DNA from: Panax quinquefolius | Taxonomy: Eukaryota > Streptophyta > Magnoliopsida > Apiales > Araliaceae | NCBI GenBank assembly: GCA_020205615.1 | Contig: CM035153.1 | Coordinates: 94,206,792 to 94,270,791 of the forward strand | Direction of reading: 5' to 3' | DNA length: 64,000 nucleotides | Shown: positions 46,111-58,140 of the stretch, piece by piece | How positions within the stretch are numbered: position 1 is the first letter of the stretch | Layout of the letters: every line of letters starts with the position of its first letter | The notes under the pieces: generated by a model | Databases searched by the model: none | What the model saw: the letters and a program-made list of their open reading frames with translations, nothing else | Told to the model about the DNA's origin: nothing | Made by a program: the position numbers and the translations under genes

Positions 46111-49100
46111 TAGTTGAGGACATCTTAGTGAAAGTGGATAAATTCATATTCCCGGACTTCATCATTACGGATTTTGAGGAGTACAAGAACATCCCAAGTA
46201 TCCTAGGAGACCATTTTTTGGCTACAGGAAGAACTCTCATAGATGTTCAAAAGGAGAACTCACAATGAGGGTCCAAGATCAAGAAGTGAAATTTAATGTG
46301 TTTAAGGCCGTGAAATTCCTATGGATGAGGAAGAATGTTTTCGAATGGATCTAGTGGAGCAAATCATTAGTGAGGACATGAGCAAAAGTTTAGTGAATGA
46401 TCCGTTAGAAACAACATTATTGGGAGATGAAGAGATCGATGATCCGAATTGGTGGATTACCTTCAATTGCTAGACTCATTGCCACGCGCATTCAAGATTT
46501 AGAATCCCATTTGAACCAATCGCTTTACGAAGGAGGTAAATGCGAGAAAAGTTGAAACCATCGTTGGAAGAGCCACCAAAATTTGGGCTGAAGCCACTTC
46601 TAAGCACCTCGTGCATACGCGTATTTAGGCAATTTAAATTCTTTACTGTTATTATTTCAAATTTGCACTTAGCGAATTACTTGAGGAAGAAAAGTTGCTA
46701 AGGGTGCTTGGGAACACAAATCGCCTATTGGATGGACATTTCGCCGACATAAAGGGAATCAACCCTTCATTTTGTATGCACAAAATTTTGATGGAAGATG
46801 AGGCAAAACCAATAGTAGAACAACATCGACGACTCTATCCAATTATTAAGGAAGTGGTAAAGAAGGAAGTTCTGAAATGGTTAGATACCGGCATCATCTA
46901 TCCGATATCCGACAGCAAATGGGTTAGTCCAGTCCAGTGCGTACCGAAAAATGGTGGAATGACGGTGGTGCAAATTGACGACAACGAGTTAATCCGAACC
47001 AGAACAGTGACGGGTTGGCGGGTTTGCATGGATTACAGAAAATTGAACAAGGAAACTCGAAAAGACCATTTCCCGCTGCCCTTTATTGACCAAATGTTAG
47101 ACAGATTAGCGGGACATCAGTATTATTGTTTGTTGGATGGGTATTCGGACTACAACAAAATAGTCATCGTTCCGGAGGACCAAGAAAAGACCACATTTAT
47201 GTGCCCTTATGATACGTTTGCATTCAGGAGGATGTCATTTGGGCTTTGCAACGCACCAGCAACTTTCCAAAGGTGTATGATGGCAATTTTTTCAGATATG
47301 GTGGAGAAAAATGTTGAGGTCTTCATGGATGACTTTTCAGTTTATGGGGACAGCTTTGATAATTGTTTTAAAAATCTGGTCATGGTGCTGCAAAGATGCA
47401 AGGACACAAATCTTGTTCTAAATTGGTAAAAATGTCACTTCATGGTTGAAGATGGCATAATTTTGGGCCATAAGGTCCCATCTCAAGGGCTGGAAGTCGA
47501 TAAAGCAAAGTTGGAAACAATTGAAAAATTGCCCCCACTAACCTCAGTGAAGGGTATTAGGAGTTTCTTGGGACACGCCGGGTTCTACAGGAGGTTTATA
47601 AGGGATTTCTCTAAAACTGCGAAACCCCTATGCAGTCTTTTAGAGAAAGATGCGACATTCAGTTTTGATGAAGAATGCAAGACATCGTTTGATTTATTAA
47701 AAAGGAAATTGACTACAGCCCCCCATTATAGTTGCACCAGATTGGAGCATGCCATTCGAGCTTTTGTGTGATGCAAGCGACTTCGCGGTTGGGGATGTTT
47801 TGGGTCAGCAGAGAGACAAGGTGTTTCACGCTATATACTACGTGAAAAAACACTTACGAAACTCGATTGAACTATACAACCACAAAAAGGAGTTCCTTGC
47901 AGATTTGTATATCGTTTGACAAATTTTGAGCTTACTTGATCGGGACTAAGGTGATAGTCTACTCTGAGACCATGCAATTAATTGATGACATGATAGTTAA
48001 AAAGGATGCTAAGCCACGCCTTATCAGGTGGATTCTCCTACTGCAAGAATTCGATTTAGAAATAAAGGATAGGAAGGGGACGGAGAACCAAATAGTTGAT
48101 CACTTGTCGAGATTAGAGAACCACGGGACAGAAAAAGACGACAAATGTGAAATCAATGAATCATTCCCGGATGAGCAGTTGTTTGAGATTTCAGCGGAGA
48201 TTCCGTGGTATGGCGACTATGCAAATTTCGTTGTGAACAACATTCTACCACCTGACCTTACAAGGCAACAGAAAAAGAAATTTTTACACGATGTGAAATG
48301 GTACATGTGGGATGATCCATATCTGTTCAAGCAATGCGCCGATAAGGTGATTCGAAGGTGCGTCCCATATAGCGAAGTGAAGAATATTCTGCATGACTGT
48401 CACTCATCAGTGTATGGCGGGCATTATGGGAGTGAGAGAATGGCATCGAAGGTGCTGCAATGTGGGTTCTATTGGCCCACATTATTCAAAGATGCCCACC
48501 AGTTTGTCAAATAATGCGATAGGTGTCAAAGGGTGGGTAATATTTCGAAACGCAATGAGATGCCTTTACAAACAATTCTGGAAGTAGAAACTTTTGACGT
48601 TTGGGGTATCAATTTCATGGGACCATTTCCCTCATCCTTGAAAAATTAATACATTCTACTCGTAGTGGATTACGTGTCAAAGTGGGTTGAAGTTGCAACT
48701 CTACCAACAAACGATGCCAAAGTGGTCCTCAAATTCCTGCAAAAGAACATCTTCACGAGGTTTGGTACACCAAGAGTAATTATAAGTGACGAAGGTAGTC
48801 ACTATTGTAACAAACCATTTACTACTCTGTTGACCAAGTATGGGGTGAACCACAAGATAGCTACAACATATCACCCTCAAACCAGTGGCCAAGCTGAGGT
48901 ATCAAATAGAGAAGTCAAAAAGATATTAAAAAAAGTGGTGAATCCGAGTCGGAAAGATTGGTCACTTAGATTGGACGATGCTCTATGGGCCTACTGAACT
49001 GCATACAAGACGCCAATCGGGATGTCACCATATCAACTGTTGTACGGGAAAGCATGCCATTTACCGGTGGAACTACATCAGAAGGCATATTGGTCAGTGA

Positions 49101-49492
49101 AAAAGCTAAATTTTGATCAAAAAGCTGTAGGAGAGAAGATATTACTTCAGTTGAATGAACTCAACGAGTTTTGCCTTCATTCCTATAAGAATGCCAAGAT
49201 ATACAAAGAAAAAGTCAAACTATGGAACAACCAAAAAATATTGTGTCGAACATTCGAGCCTGGCCAATCAGTACTATTATTCAACTCAAGGCTGCGTTTG
49301 TTACCTGGAAAGCTCAAATCCAGATGGTTGGGACCATTCACAGTCAAGCAAGTATTCCCTCACGGGGCAGTTAAAATTTACAGTCGCAACCCTCTCAAAA
49401 CATTTAAAGTCAACGGACACCGGTTGAAGCATTACTGGGTTAGAGAAGCCAACACCGACGTGATCTCCATCACGTTGGCCGACACAACTTAA
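46111..49492 (+). pseudogene. pol: A1 protease end, RT, RNase H and integrase, right contig
   Basis: It starts inside the protease (VEDILVKVDKFIFP) with poor frame quality up to about 46,740, then reads well. RT keeps VCMDYRKLNKETRKDHFPLP and the catalytic FMDD near 47,324. RNase H starts at CDASDFAVG near 47,770. The chain continues with [10 protein letters not shown], then the integrase zinc-binding region ([23 protein letters not shown]), catalytic DFMGPF-like (here NFMGPF, 48,611) and SDEGSHYCN (48,786), then [17 protein letters not shown] with the third acidic residue. The C-terminal domain ends at DTT* (49,492). Stops: TAA at 47,427, TAA near 48,512, TAA near 48,647 and TGA near 48,995. 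In the integrase core the first catalytic Asp is Asn here, whereas the left contig has Asp (about 39,550). Confidence 0.85.
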
Positions 49493-50152
49493 ACAGGAAG
49501 TAGTCAGGCTGAATGACTTAAAATCAATCGCTCATTGGGAGGCAACCCAATTTTTAGTTCTTTTATCGCATTTTTTCATTCATATTTGCTTAGTTGTAAG
49601 TTTTTGTAAGTTATTAGGTCAAAGAATAAAATAAAATCTCATTAATCTCTCCACAACATAACATGACATCCACTATTCACTAATTGTCATGTTTCATGTC
49701 ATGCAGGTTGGGAAAAGGAACATCAAGCCAGTATATGGAAGCAAAGTGTGTTAAATTACAGAAAAACATGAAAGCTAGGCAGAAGGCTATATGCCTCGCT
49801 TCGAGGCGGGCCTTTTACTCATTACCCATACCCGCCCTGGAAGATGGATAGACGTGGCAGTTTTGTTGGTCTTCTCCCCTTCCCAATAACCCCCACTTTT
49901 ACACTTCCCCACTACTCCATAACCACCACCCACTTTCCCCACATTCCCAACATTCAATTACTCCTCTCCACCTTCCCACCTCCTCAAGCCACCAATGCTA
50001 GCCTTTCCTCTCCATCTATAAATATCACCACAACTATTCCAAACTCCTACACCACAATTCATATAAGGCAACAATAGAGCATAATTGTTAGCTAGAGAGA
50101 TACTAGTGAAACATTTGGGGGAGAGTTAGGGCAAAACAAGCAATCGGGAGAC
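49493..50152 (+). other. Spacer between A1 pol and the 3' ORF, right contig
   Basis: Same layout as in the left contig. The GC-rich palindrome region at 49,780-49,835 reads differently there, which suggests base-calling trouble. A C/T-rich stretch (49,870-50,010) is followed by a TATA box. Confidence 0.6.
50012..50024 (+). promoter_or_regulatory. Candidate internal TATA box upstream of the A1 3' ORF
   Basis: CCATCTATAAATA, 130 bases before the ATG at 50,153 and downstream of a C/T-rich tract. It is present identically near 40,948. It could drive a separate transcript of the 3' ORF. No expression data. Confidence 0.4.
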
Positions 50153-51136
50153 ATGGATTCACAATCATCGTTAAAACGCCAACGAGGGGAGAGTTCATGC
50201 CCATCCTAACCTATCCGTACCTTCGATCGTCGAAAATTTGTAAGTGCTGCCGCCACCGACTGGTATGACTACATGCTCATCAAAGCTCTTACACCGCAAC
50301 GGGGGTTGGCACCAGATGCTAACGACGGAGAGCTCATGCCGCAAATTTACCATAAGGGATGGGTAAAATTCACTGAGGACCCAGAACCAGCCGTTGTAAA
50401 TATAGTCAAGGAGTTTTACTCAAATGCTGAGGACAAAGAACCATTTCAGGCTTTCGTGCGAGGACGGTTGGTTCCGTTCAGTGCGGATGCCATCAACACG
50501 CATTTTACCAACCGAGTGTGCCTCACACCGGCCAAAGAGAAAGCATCTCCGCACGCCGATCTAGATTTTGATGAAATTATCATGGCGATGACAAAGCCAG
50601 GAACGTCATGGATGAAGGATCAAAAGGGAAGCACCGTGTTCCCCAGCAAGAACCTTAGCCGGTATGGAAAAATTTGGTATGCCTTCCTTTGCACAAAATA
50701 GCTTCCGTCCCAACACACTTCAGATGTCACCAAGGAGAAGGCGTTGCTTTTGTTCACCATTGTGCAAGACTTCATTATTGACGTCGGGGCTATCATCTTC
50801 TTCTCTATCCGCCGGTGCATACGTGGGAATTTTTCTAGAGCCTTGCCACACCCATCACTTATATGTGGGTTATGTCGGCAAGCTGGTGTACGCTGGTCCG
50901 ATGATGAGCCCACTCAAATGCCGCTCATGTTGCTTAATTCAAGAATGATTGTGCGATACTCTATGTGGGCAGGAGGCGAGTCCCACCCGCGTGGAGTGGG
51001 TTTCATTTTTTTGTCATCATTGAAAGAAGATGTAGATGCTACACAGGCCTCGGGGGACGAAGACGATGATATGGGCAGGTACCGAGGACCTAGGCTATAT
51101 CCAGATCTCAAGTTCTTGATCTCCAAAATCAAATGA
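50153..51136 (+). pseudogene. A1 3' ORF (putative plant transposon protein domain)
   Basis: The ATG at 50,153 gives MDSQSSLKRQRGESS, a basic N-terminus. One frame then runs 327 codons to TGA at 51,134-51,136, with just two stops, a TAA after ESSCPS and TAG at 50,699-50,701. Landmarks: DWYDYMLIKAL, KFTEDPEPAVVNIVKEFYSN, FVRGRLVPFSADAINTHF, GTSWM, NLSRYGKIWYAFLCTK, LLLFTIVQDFIIDVGAIIFF and LPHPSLICGLCRQAGV. The layout (FVRG..I..W..AK/YGKIW..FI..L...LI..LC..AGV) matches the putative plant transposon protein domain known from Athila 3' ORFs. The C-terminus is acidic (SGDEDDDMG). Role unknown. Not envelope-like in sequence. Confidence 0.8.
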
Positions 51137-52628
51137 ATGTACACACCAAGGCCTCTCGTTAAGAAATGCACCGATTGGCGATGAGGTAAGAACACATGTT
51201 CGAAACTATGCACACCTCTTTTGCCTAATTGAACACAACTCTACAAAGTTTCAACCCGGCGGCACAATTTCCATATCAACAGCCAGATCCAATGCCAAGG
51301 TTCCCACCGAGTGATTCCGATGAAGAAGAACAACAACCACCTCCTTAGACTTAAGAACCAGCAGGGAAGTCCTCATGTACTTATTTTGATATATCATACA
51401 ATGAGAACATTTTCTAATTTAAGTTTGGGGGATTTAAATACATGTTTTCATGCATTTTAGTTTAGGTTGCATTGTTAATGTCATTCAAATTTTGTATTGC
51501 ATTTTATGTTTGGTATTGCATGATAGCTTAGGTTTTCATAGTAGAGATTAGTGTAATGCATTATGTTATTTGCATTTTGTTATCCATCTATCTATTAAAA
51601 AAAATAGTAATAATTGTGTTGCTTTTGTCCGTCAATGTTATGTGTCATGTTATTATGGGCCTATGATGTGATTGTCAAATAAGTAGCAAATACAGTATTG
51701 AGTATTAGAACTGTGACACAATGATCATTTATGAATTGAATCTTCAGTTTGTTTGAAACTGGTATAAAAGGATAGCACGCTTAACAAACATCTGTGTTAA
51801 TTGGTTAAGTTCAAACCGGTGGCTAAATGGTCTCTAAAGGATATTGCTAGAGTGAATGATAAAATGGAAAGGATGGACGGTAAAGGCTAAACTTAGGCAA
51901 GAACCTAAGTTTGGGGGATGTCATTTGGGGTATATAAGTTTATCTAAAAAAAAGAGAAAAAGAAAGTATGAATAAACACACATGGCGTGTTTATCAGTTT
52001 TGTGGCCTTTGTTGCTTGAGTAAGTAAGCCCCGAGGGGATTGTCTTTACACCTAACGCCCTAAGGTCTTAATGGTCTCGGAGTCGTTGGTGAAAGCTCGT
52101 TAAGGTAGCATTGAAAAGACTAAGGAAATAAGACATTGCATAGCCATGTGTATTTAAAAAAAACAAAGAAAGAAAAAGAAGAAGAATAAAATGGGAAATA
52201 AGAGCAAAAAGCCCCTGTAGATGAAAACCAAGCATAAGTACCCCGCGTGAACCCTTGAGATGTGTGATTGCTTGGTTTTAGTTGGAACTATCTATTTTTG
52301 ATATTTTTAAATTTGTGCTGCATGATTCATTCTAAGAGACTGGTTAAGTATTGAATTTAAGTTAGTATCGGTTATCATGGATGTTACACACACACACACA
52401 CTATACCAGTGATGATGGCTTGAGATTCGAGGATTAAAGTGATTTGTAGATTGGTTTTTGATGGTTGATATTGTATAGTTGCTTATTTTCGTTGAGGCCA
52501 TTAAGATAATTTTAATTCTGTGATATTGTTGGATTTGATAGCATATAAGTAAATTCGTATTCATATCATTGGTTTGCGTGTAGTTGTCTTGTGCTTGAGG
52601 ACTAGCACAGTTTAAGTTTAGGGGATTT
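51137..52628 (+). other. A1 3' untranslated region and PPT, right contig
   Basis: Non-coding. Contains the conserved block at 51,960-52,140, (CA)n at 52,387-52,401 and, just before the LTR, AAGTTTAGGGGATTT as the PPT. Confidence 0.7.
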
Positions 52629-54184
52629 TGATAAGTGTATATTATATACGCGATTTCATATCTAATTTAGGCTTATTCATTGCTATATTCTTGTGAACAT
52701 GTGCATTTTTACTTGTTTTATGCTATTTTATGTGTAGATTGGTGGTTGCGGCATTTAACGTACAATTGGTGGTATTCGGTGCATTTGGAACTTAAATAGA
52801 GCATATTTGGAAGCAACTCATTATTGAAGCTAAGTCATTTAACAGGACATACCCTAAGGTAAGGTGCATGCAAAGTTCATAAACCTCACGGACGGGGTCT
52901 TCTAATTCGATTATCAGAGAAAGCTGAAGCACGGCCAAGTGAGCGTTTATTCACTACACACCTCACGGGTGGGGTCTGCGATTCGATCAAGTGCTGGAGG
53001 TAAAGCCTTGGGGGTGGGCATCTCTAACATATACACCCATTGGAAGTGGTAGTGGAAAATCATAAGTGTCATACATTGGTTAAAACTCTTCTTGGGCACG
53101 AACTTTAGCTATTTGCATGACATTATAACTCTAGTGGATAGAGAATGCGGCTAGAGTGTTATGCTAGACATATACTACTCTATCAAACACAATTGGGACA
53201 TCAATCAATTAGTGATAGAACGAAGATCAAAGTTCAGTTTTTGAGAGCAATTGTGGAGGGGTACTTCGAAGAGTTTTCAAGACGATTGCAATTCTAGTCT
53301 ACGTGAAGAGTGTTTTCTAATATTCTTTGTGTTAGATTATTATTTGTAATCGGAAGGATGAATTCTATGATTTATTCAGCGTTTATTTCATTTATTATTC
53401 ACTAACTCACTTTTTAGGCTTGTGATGGATCTTTAAGTGAATCGATGATTTTGTAAGCTTTGATTCCCAATTTAATAAGCTATCTCCAGTTTATCTATAT
53501 TAATTTGTGCTTGAATCTATGAATTGCACGATCAACAATTCTTGGTGGAGTTGGATGGTATCGAGAGAGGATATTCAACTCTGACCTAGTTAGTGTAGCA
53601 TGTGTTCAAGATTTTGTTAGTAGCTTAAACTTGATTTGTGTTAAGGTAGAGATATGCTTGACAATCGCATATAATAGGATAGAGAACTTATTCTTCAACC
53701 TTCTTTAATTGTAATTCACATAGAGATATAGTGGGTTAGTTGATTAAGGTGTTTAAGCAGATTTCTATCTTAATTGTGGATTGAAGTTAATATGGTATTA
53801 GTGCATCGAGAGGTGGTTAATACTACGTTCATGTGTTCTTGATTAATAAATTGGGATAGTGCGTTAAATTGGGATAAAGGTGTGGAAATCAAAGTGAAGC
53901 TTAGGGTGAAATCATAAGTCTAATTCTCCATCAATTGTTTGAAAATTCAGATTTTGGTATTCGTGGTTGTTTTATGTTAGTTTAATTATTCTTAATTTTA
54001 GTTTCGTTAATTTAAATCATTGAATTTGATTAGTTTAATAAAATTAGGGTTGATAGAAGATTAGTAATTGTATGTTAAGATATTTTGCTAATTAATCTCT
54101 ATGGGAACGATACTCTACTCATCACTTTATTACTTGTTGACCACGTATACTTGCGTGTTGTCCGTAACTAGATTTTACCCAACA
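52629..54184 (+). mobile_element. A1 3' LTR, right contig
   Basis: TGATAAGTG..TTTTACCCAACA, 1,556 bases, followed by the GCGCC duplication at 54,185-54,189. Similar to the 33,382 LTR, with scattered differences and heavy disagreement in the GC-rich part (52,850-53,045). No gene. Confidence 0.9.
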
Positions 54185-55227
54185 GCGCCCGTGCCAAATA
54201 TACAAAAGGAGATCGCGTGGTTGCGCCATGAGGAAAATGGCTCTGATGATAATTTGTTAAAAGAAGGTTTTGAACAGAGAGTAGTGGAGAAAAATAATGA
54301 AGAGTTACTTGAGAAACCAATAACCAAACCACCACATGTTCACCCTTCTATTCTCTATCCACAAAGATTGCAGAAACAAAGAGATGGTAAATAATTTGCC
54401 AAGTTTTTGGAGGTATTCAAGAAGCTGCAAATCAATATACCCTTCGTAGAAGCATTAGAGCAGATGCCAAGCTATGCAAAGTTCATGAAGGAATTTTGTC
54501 AAGGAAGAAACGACTAGAAGATTTTAAGACAATAGCCTTGAATGAAGAATGTAGTGCGATCTTATATAGCGTAAGCTACCTCCAAAACCCGAAGAAGGGC
54601 CCGAGTAGTTTCACAATACCATGCTCCATTGGAAAGTTGTTTTTTAACAAATGCTTGTGTGATTTAGGGGCTACCATCAACTTGATGCCTTTGTCAGTGT
54701 TTAATCAATTGGGATTTCCGGCAACAAGGCCAAGTAATATAATTCTACAGCTTGCTGACAGATCCATCACTTATCCATGGGGTATTGTGGAAGATATGTT
54801 GGTCAAAGTGGATAAATTTATATTCCCAGCTGACTTCATCATCTTGGATTATGAAGAAGATAGAGGTATACCAATCATCCTTGGGAGACCTTTCTTAGCC
54901 ACGGGATGAACTCTTATAGACGTTCAGAAAGGTGAGTTGACAATGAGAGTTCATGATCAAGAAGTCACCTTCAACGTGTTTAAGACTATTAAGTTTCCTA
55001 CCGACGAGGAAGAATGCTTTCAGATTGATATGGTAGACAAGATGTTGAATGAAGAAGTTGAAAATCTGGTGGATAATGAGCCTTTGAAGAGTGCTATATT
55101 GGGGGATTCAGAGATGGAAGACGATGAGATTGCAGAATATGTACAGATTCTTGATACAACACCACAGTTTCGAAGACTTAAGACTCCTATCGAACCACTC
55201 ATGCTTTCTAAGGAGACATCAGCATGA
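54185..55227 (+). pseudogene. pro: A3 gag-pro continued: aspartic protease
   Basis: This resumes the frame broken at 30,175 (PVPNIQKEIAWLRHEENGSD). TAA after RDGK near 54,392 and a one-base loss near 54,490 (the left contig has the extra G at 45,407) interrupt it. Protease core CDLGATINLMPLSVFNQLG at about 54,658-54,714, then ADFIILDYEEDRGIPIILGR. A TGA follows FLATG (54,907) and another TGA is at 55,225. The D-L-G-A active site is shared with A1. Confidence 0.85.
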
Positions 55228-57017
55228 CTTAAGTTGTCTCTTGAGATGCCTCCAGAACTTGAACTAAAACCTCTTCCTGACCACTTAAGGTATGCATTTA
55301 TGAATGAATTTTCAAACTTACCTGCTATTATTTCTGTTGCACTAACATCTTTCCAGGAAGATAAATTGCTACAAGTTCTAAAATTGTTTAAATCAACCAT
55401 TGGATGAACCATAGCAGACATTAAAGGGATCAGTCCATCATTCTATATGCACAAGATCCTGCTTGAAGATGATTGTAAACCTTCAATGGAGTAACAACGA
55501 AGACTGAATCCGATTATAAAGGAAGTGGTTAAGAAGGAAGTTCTGAAGTGGTTAAATGCAGGGATAATATATTTGATATCAGACAACTCTTGGGTGAGCC
55601 TGGTACAGTGTGTGCCGAAGAAAGTGGGTATGACCGTGGTATCCAATGAGAACAACGAGCTAATACCAACCAGGACAGTGATGCGGTGGAGAGTCTGCAT
55701 TTACTACCGCGGACTGAATAAGGCTACAAGGAAGGACCATTTTCCCCTTCCGTTCATTGATCAGATGTTGGATAGGTTGGAAGGTCATGAATACTATTGC
55801 CTTTTGGATGGGTACTTAGGTTTATAATCATATTGTGATAGCTCTAGAAGACCAGGAAAATACTACCTTTACTTGTCCATACGGAACATTTGCTTTCAGA
55901 AGGATGTCTTTTGGGTTGTGCAATGCCCCGACCACATTTCAAAGGTTTATGATGGCTATTTTTTGGATATGGTTGAGCACAATGTTGATGTCTTCATGGA
56001 TGACTTCTCAATTTTTGGAGATTTATTTGACTTGTGTTTAGAAAATTTGGTGATGGTGTTGAAGAGATGTGTCGAGATGAATCTTGTTCTAAATTGGGAG
56101 AAGTTCCATTTTATGGTACAAGAAGGTATAATAGTAGGACATAAAGTTTCAAAGAAAGGATTAGAGGTGGATCAAGCTAAGTTAGAGACTATTAAGAACT
56201 TGCCTCAACCTACTTCTGTTAAAGGTGTTTATAGTTTTTTGGGGCATGCAGGCTTCTATCATAGATTTATAAAGGACTTCTCAAAAATCACAAAGACACT
56301 TTGCAGTTTGTTAGAGAAGGATGTTATATTTAAATTTGATGAAGAATGCCTGACTGCATTTGAACATTTGAAGAAAAAGTTGACTACAGCACCTGTGATT
56401 ACAACACCAGATTGGGACCTCCTTTTTGAATTGATGTGTGACATAAGTGACTTTGCTATGGGGGCTGTTTTGGGCCAGCGTAGGGATAAGATCTTCTATG
56501 TCATTTATTATGTGAGCAAGACTCTTACTGATGCTCAGTTAAACTACACGACCACAGAAAATGAACTTTTTGTAGTGGTGTACGCATTTGATAAGTTTCA
56601 AGCGTATTTGATTGGGACTAGAGTGATTGTGTACACAGACCATGCAGCAATCCGGTATTTGGTGGAAAAGAAAGATGATAAACCTCATCTAATTAGGTGG
56701 ATAATTCTTTCCCAAGAATTTGACTTAGAAATCAAGGACATGAAAGGGATTGAGAATCAAGTGGCTGACCACTTATCTCGATTGGAAAATCAGGGAAGGG
56801 ATGCAAATGACAAGATTATAATCAATGAGTCCTTCCCAGATGAGAAATTTTTCATAGTGAAAGGTGAAGTGCCATGGTTGGCATATTATGCAAATTTCTT
56901 AGTAAGCAAGATAATCCCTTCTGACTTGACTGAGCATCAAAAGAAGAAGTTTCTACATTATGTTAAGTGGTTTATGTGGGATGAGCCTTATTTGTTTAGC
57001 AGTGTTTTGATCAAATG
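55228..57017 (+). pseudogene. pol: A3 reverse transcriptase and RNase H
   Basis: LPDHLRYAFMNEFSNLPAII leads into RT. TGA near 55,405 and TAA near 55,492 precede WVSLVQCVPKKVGMTVV and YYRGLNKATRKDHFPLPF. A frameshift near 55,825 follows [21 protein letters not shown] is read in one frame and [12 protein letters not shown] (catalytic YXDD box, near 55,998) in another after a further shift. From about 55,950 to 57,018 a single frame is open: [15 protein letters not shown], RNase H start [45 protein letters not shown] and [10 protein letters not shown]. Asp at DISDF is the first RNase H catalytic residue position. A shift near 57,010 separates it from integrase. Confidence 0.85.
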
Positions 57018-58140
57018 ATAAGGAGGTGTATTCCATATAGCGAGACAGAGGGTATATTACAGGAATGCCATGCATCAGTGTATGGAGGTCATTATGGAGG
57101 TGAAAGGACATCAACTAGAGTTTTGCAAGCAGGTTTTTATTGGCCGACTATTTTTAAAGATGCTTATAGTTTTGTTCAAAAATGTGACAGATGCCAGAGA
57201 GTAGGGAACATATCTAAGAGGAACGAAATGCCCTTGAATATAATCCTTGAGGTGGAGATCTTCGATGATTGGGGGATAGACTTCAAGGGGCCTTTCGTTT
57301 CAGTATGTGGGAATTTGTACATTTTATTGGCAGTTGACTACGTATCCAAGTGGGTGGAAGTGGCAGCTCTACCAGTGAATGATGCTAGGGTGGTTCTAAG
57401 GTTTCTTCAAAAGAGCATTTTCATGAGGTTTGGGACTCCTACGGCAATCAGTAGTGATGAAGGAAGCCATTTTTGTAATCGCCAGTTCACAACTCTGTTG
57501 GCCAAATATGGGGTGAGTCATCGAATTGCTATAGCTTACCACCCCAGACTAATGGCCAAGCAGAGGTATCAAATTGTGAGGTGAAGAAAATACTAGAAAA
57601 GATTGTGAACCCCACGAGGAAGGACTTGTCGTTGAAGCTAGATGATGTGTTATGGGCTTACAGGACTGCCTAGAAAACACCATTGGGTATGTCTCCATTT
57701 CAGCTTGTCACCTTCCCATAAGCTCGAACACAAGGCATATTGGATAAAAAAAAAAATTGAATTTGAACTTGAAGGCTGTAAGAGAGAAACGCCTACTCTA
57801 ACTCAATGAATTAGACGAATTTAGATTGCAAGCCTATGAAAATTCTAAATTATACAAGGAAAAGATGAAAAGATGGCATGACCGCAAGATTATGGAAAGG
57901 GTGTTTGAGCCAGGACAAAGAGTGTTGTTGTTTAATTCCAGACTTAAACTTTTCCCAGGTAAACTCAAGTCAAGGTGGTCCGGGCCTTTCACTGTGAAGA
58001 ATGTATATCCACATGGTGCGATAGAAATTTTTGACAAGTTCCCAGACAAGCCCTTCAAGGTTAATGGAAAACATTATAAGGATTACTATGGTGGTGAGGT
58101 TGACAGGCAGAAGGTCACCTCAATTCTTTCTACAACTTAA
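57015..58140 (+). pseudogene. pol: A3 integrase
   Basis: Zinc-binding HHCC region: [19 protein letters not shown] then [17 protein letters not shown]. Core: DFKGPF (first Asp), [32 protein letters not shown] (second Asp). The HP..N.QAE block with the catalytic Glu is disrupted by a shift near 57,550. YRT*KTPLGM-like sequence follows, with a TAG near 57,671. The C-terminal domain is intact in one frame: [40 protein letters not shown] and VNGKHYKDYYGGEV, to TAA at 58,138. Integrase would join the cDNA to host DNA. This copy is dead. Confidence 0.85.

Larger units (their letters stand above)
30176..54184 (+). mobile_element. A1: second Athila family, inserted in A3 gag-pro
   Basis: The insertion is bounded by GCGCC at 30,171-30,175 and 54,185-54,189. 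Its outer ends are TGATAAGTGTATATTATATA and TTTTACCCAACA, both true LTR ends. Inside, in order: a partial LTR, an inverted relative (A4), a full LTR, PBS, gag, pro, pol, a 3' ORF and LTR. An assembly gap lies at 46,011-46,110, around which about 9 kb is present twice. The real insertion is therefore probably about 15 kb. Confidence 0.8.

Noticed and set aside
50153..51136. Envelope gene (an Athila-as-retrovirus reading)
   Set aside because: The position fits, but I see no signal peptide, surface/transmembrane cleavage motif or clear fusion segment. The sequence blocks fit the plant transposon protein domain instead.
46111..54184. A genuine second A1 element in tandem
   Set aside because: Exact end-to-end overlap at the gap edges and contig-end error patterns fit an unmerged contig overlap better.
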